The notes beneath the pieces are model-generated. The model saw only the letters and a program-made list of their open reading frames with translations. It searched no databases and was not told the origin of the DNA. A program made the position numbers and the translations under genes. A DNA stretch of 64,000 bases. It comes from BJGV01 sp964194745. GTDB taxonomy: Bacteria; Pseudomonadota; Gammaproteobacteria; Burkholderiales; Nitrosomonadaceae. The DNA is taken from the NCBI GenBank assembly GCA_965248035.1, contig OZ252054.1, forward strand, positions 372,001 through 436,000, written 5' to 3'. Below are positions 63,684 through 64,000 of the stretch, piece by piece. Within the stretch, counting starts at the first letter, position 1; every line of letters starts with the position of its first letter.

Positions 63684-64000
63684 TTATCGCAACACCGATT
63701 TCAGCAATTTGCCCATCTCTGCAGGGTTGCGAGTCACTTTAATTCCACACTCCTCCATCACAGCAAGCTTTTCCTGAGCAGTACCCTTGCCACCAGAGAT
63801 GATCGCACCCGCATGCCCCATTCGCTTGCCTTGCGGCGCAGTTACTCCAGCAATAAACCCTACTACTGGTTTCGTCATATTATTCCTAATCCAATAGGCA
63901 CAATCTTCCTCGTCGGAACCGCCAATTTCTCCTACCATCAGCACTGCATCAGTTTCATTATCGTCGTTGAACAACCTCATCACATCAAGATGCTTCAATC
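63684..64000 (-). CDS. sucD: Succinyl-CoA ligase subunit alpha, C-terminal part (cut by window edge)
   Basis: About 105 residues to the natural stop; the start is beyond the window. AVLMVGEIGGSDEEDCAYWI, KPVVGFIAGVTAPQGKRMGH and AGAIISGGKGTAQEKLAVME are the SucD signature with the phospho-His in MGHAGAI. It converts succinyl-CoA to succinate with nucleotide phosphorylation in the TCA cycle. Confidence 0.96.
   Translation of the reverse strand, partial: LKHLDVMRLFNDDNETDAVLMVGEIGGSDEEDCAYWIRNNMTKPVVGFIAGVTAPQGKRMGHAGAIISGGKGTAQEKLAVMEECGIKVTRNPAEMGKLLKSVLR

Overview
The window looks like a piece of a betaproteobacterial chromosome, most likely an ammonia oxidiser of the Nitrosomonas type. The evidence is protein-level likeness and gene order: rpsF/rpsR/rplI next to dnaB, cstA-ybdD, an MCE-type lipid ABC operon, lipB-lipA-ybeD, pilS-pilR beside ampD, a multihaem cytochrome, and a relic PEP-CTERM sorting signal. 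GC content is moderate, apart from one visibly GC-richer block at about 18.65-21.2 kb. The genus is an inference; no rRNA marker is present.

Layout. 0-12.4 kb: housekeeping genes, mostly on the minus strand (DsbA-like oxidoreductase, typA, truncated globin, radA, tilS, accA, ampD), with rhlE and ybiT on plus. 12.5-15.4 kb: IS1595-type element A, inserted in pilR and carrying a restriction-modification (RM) cassette. 15.4-18.3 kb: the rest of pilR and a frameshifted pilS. 18.3-21.2 kb: a PEP-CTERM relic and a GC-rich operon of a DUF1538 membrane protein with two PII-like proteins. 21.4-37 kb: a decayed zone (SYLF gene with an amber codon, DUF4105 protein, lipoprotein hydrolase, broken multihaem cytochrome/TPR gene, intact BCCT transporter, RND efflux operon with two of three genes broken, K+ channel relic, frameshifted repeat protein). 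37.2-39.9 kb: element B, a second IS1595-type element with a different RM cassette. 40-64 kb: mostly intact core genes (tRNA-Ser, lysC, queD, phoH family, dnaB, ribosomal proteins, rlmB-rnr, tRNA-Leu, cstA, MCE transporter, lipA/lipB, D-amino acid transaminase, DD-carboxypeptidase, cobD-like, sucD), plus an internally deleted HerA-like ATPase.

The strongest signal is the pair of elements A and B. Both have termini beginning (G)GGAATTATATAC, 8-10 bp target duplications, and the same one-strand layout: a near-consensus promoter at the right terminal repeat, transposase, DNA methyltransferase, restriction-enzyme-like protein, and a 54-59 residue ORF at the left end. The methyltransferases belong to different classes and the presumed nucleases look unrelated, so the elements behave like one transposon chassis with an exchangeable RM slot. 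In B all four genes overlap by ATGA and the last stop codon lies inside the terminal repeat. In A a 4-bp duplication splits the methyltransferase.

The second theme is gene decay. Frameshifts, nonsense codons and an insertion are concentrated between about 12 and 37 kb (pilR, pilS, SYLF, cytochrome, OMF, RND pump, K+ channel, repeat protein), while long core genes on both sides are open. That pattern favours real pseudogenes over random sequencing error, although each single-base indel needs read-level confirmation.
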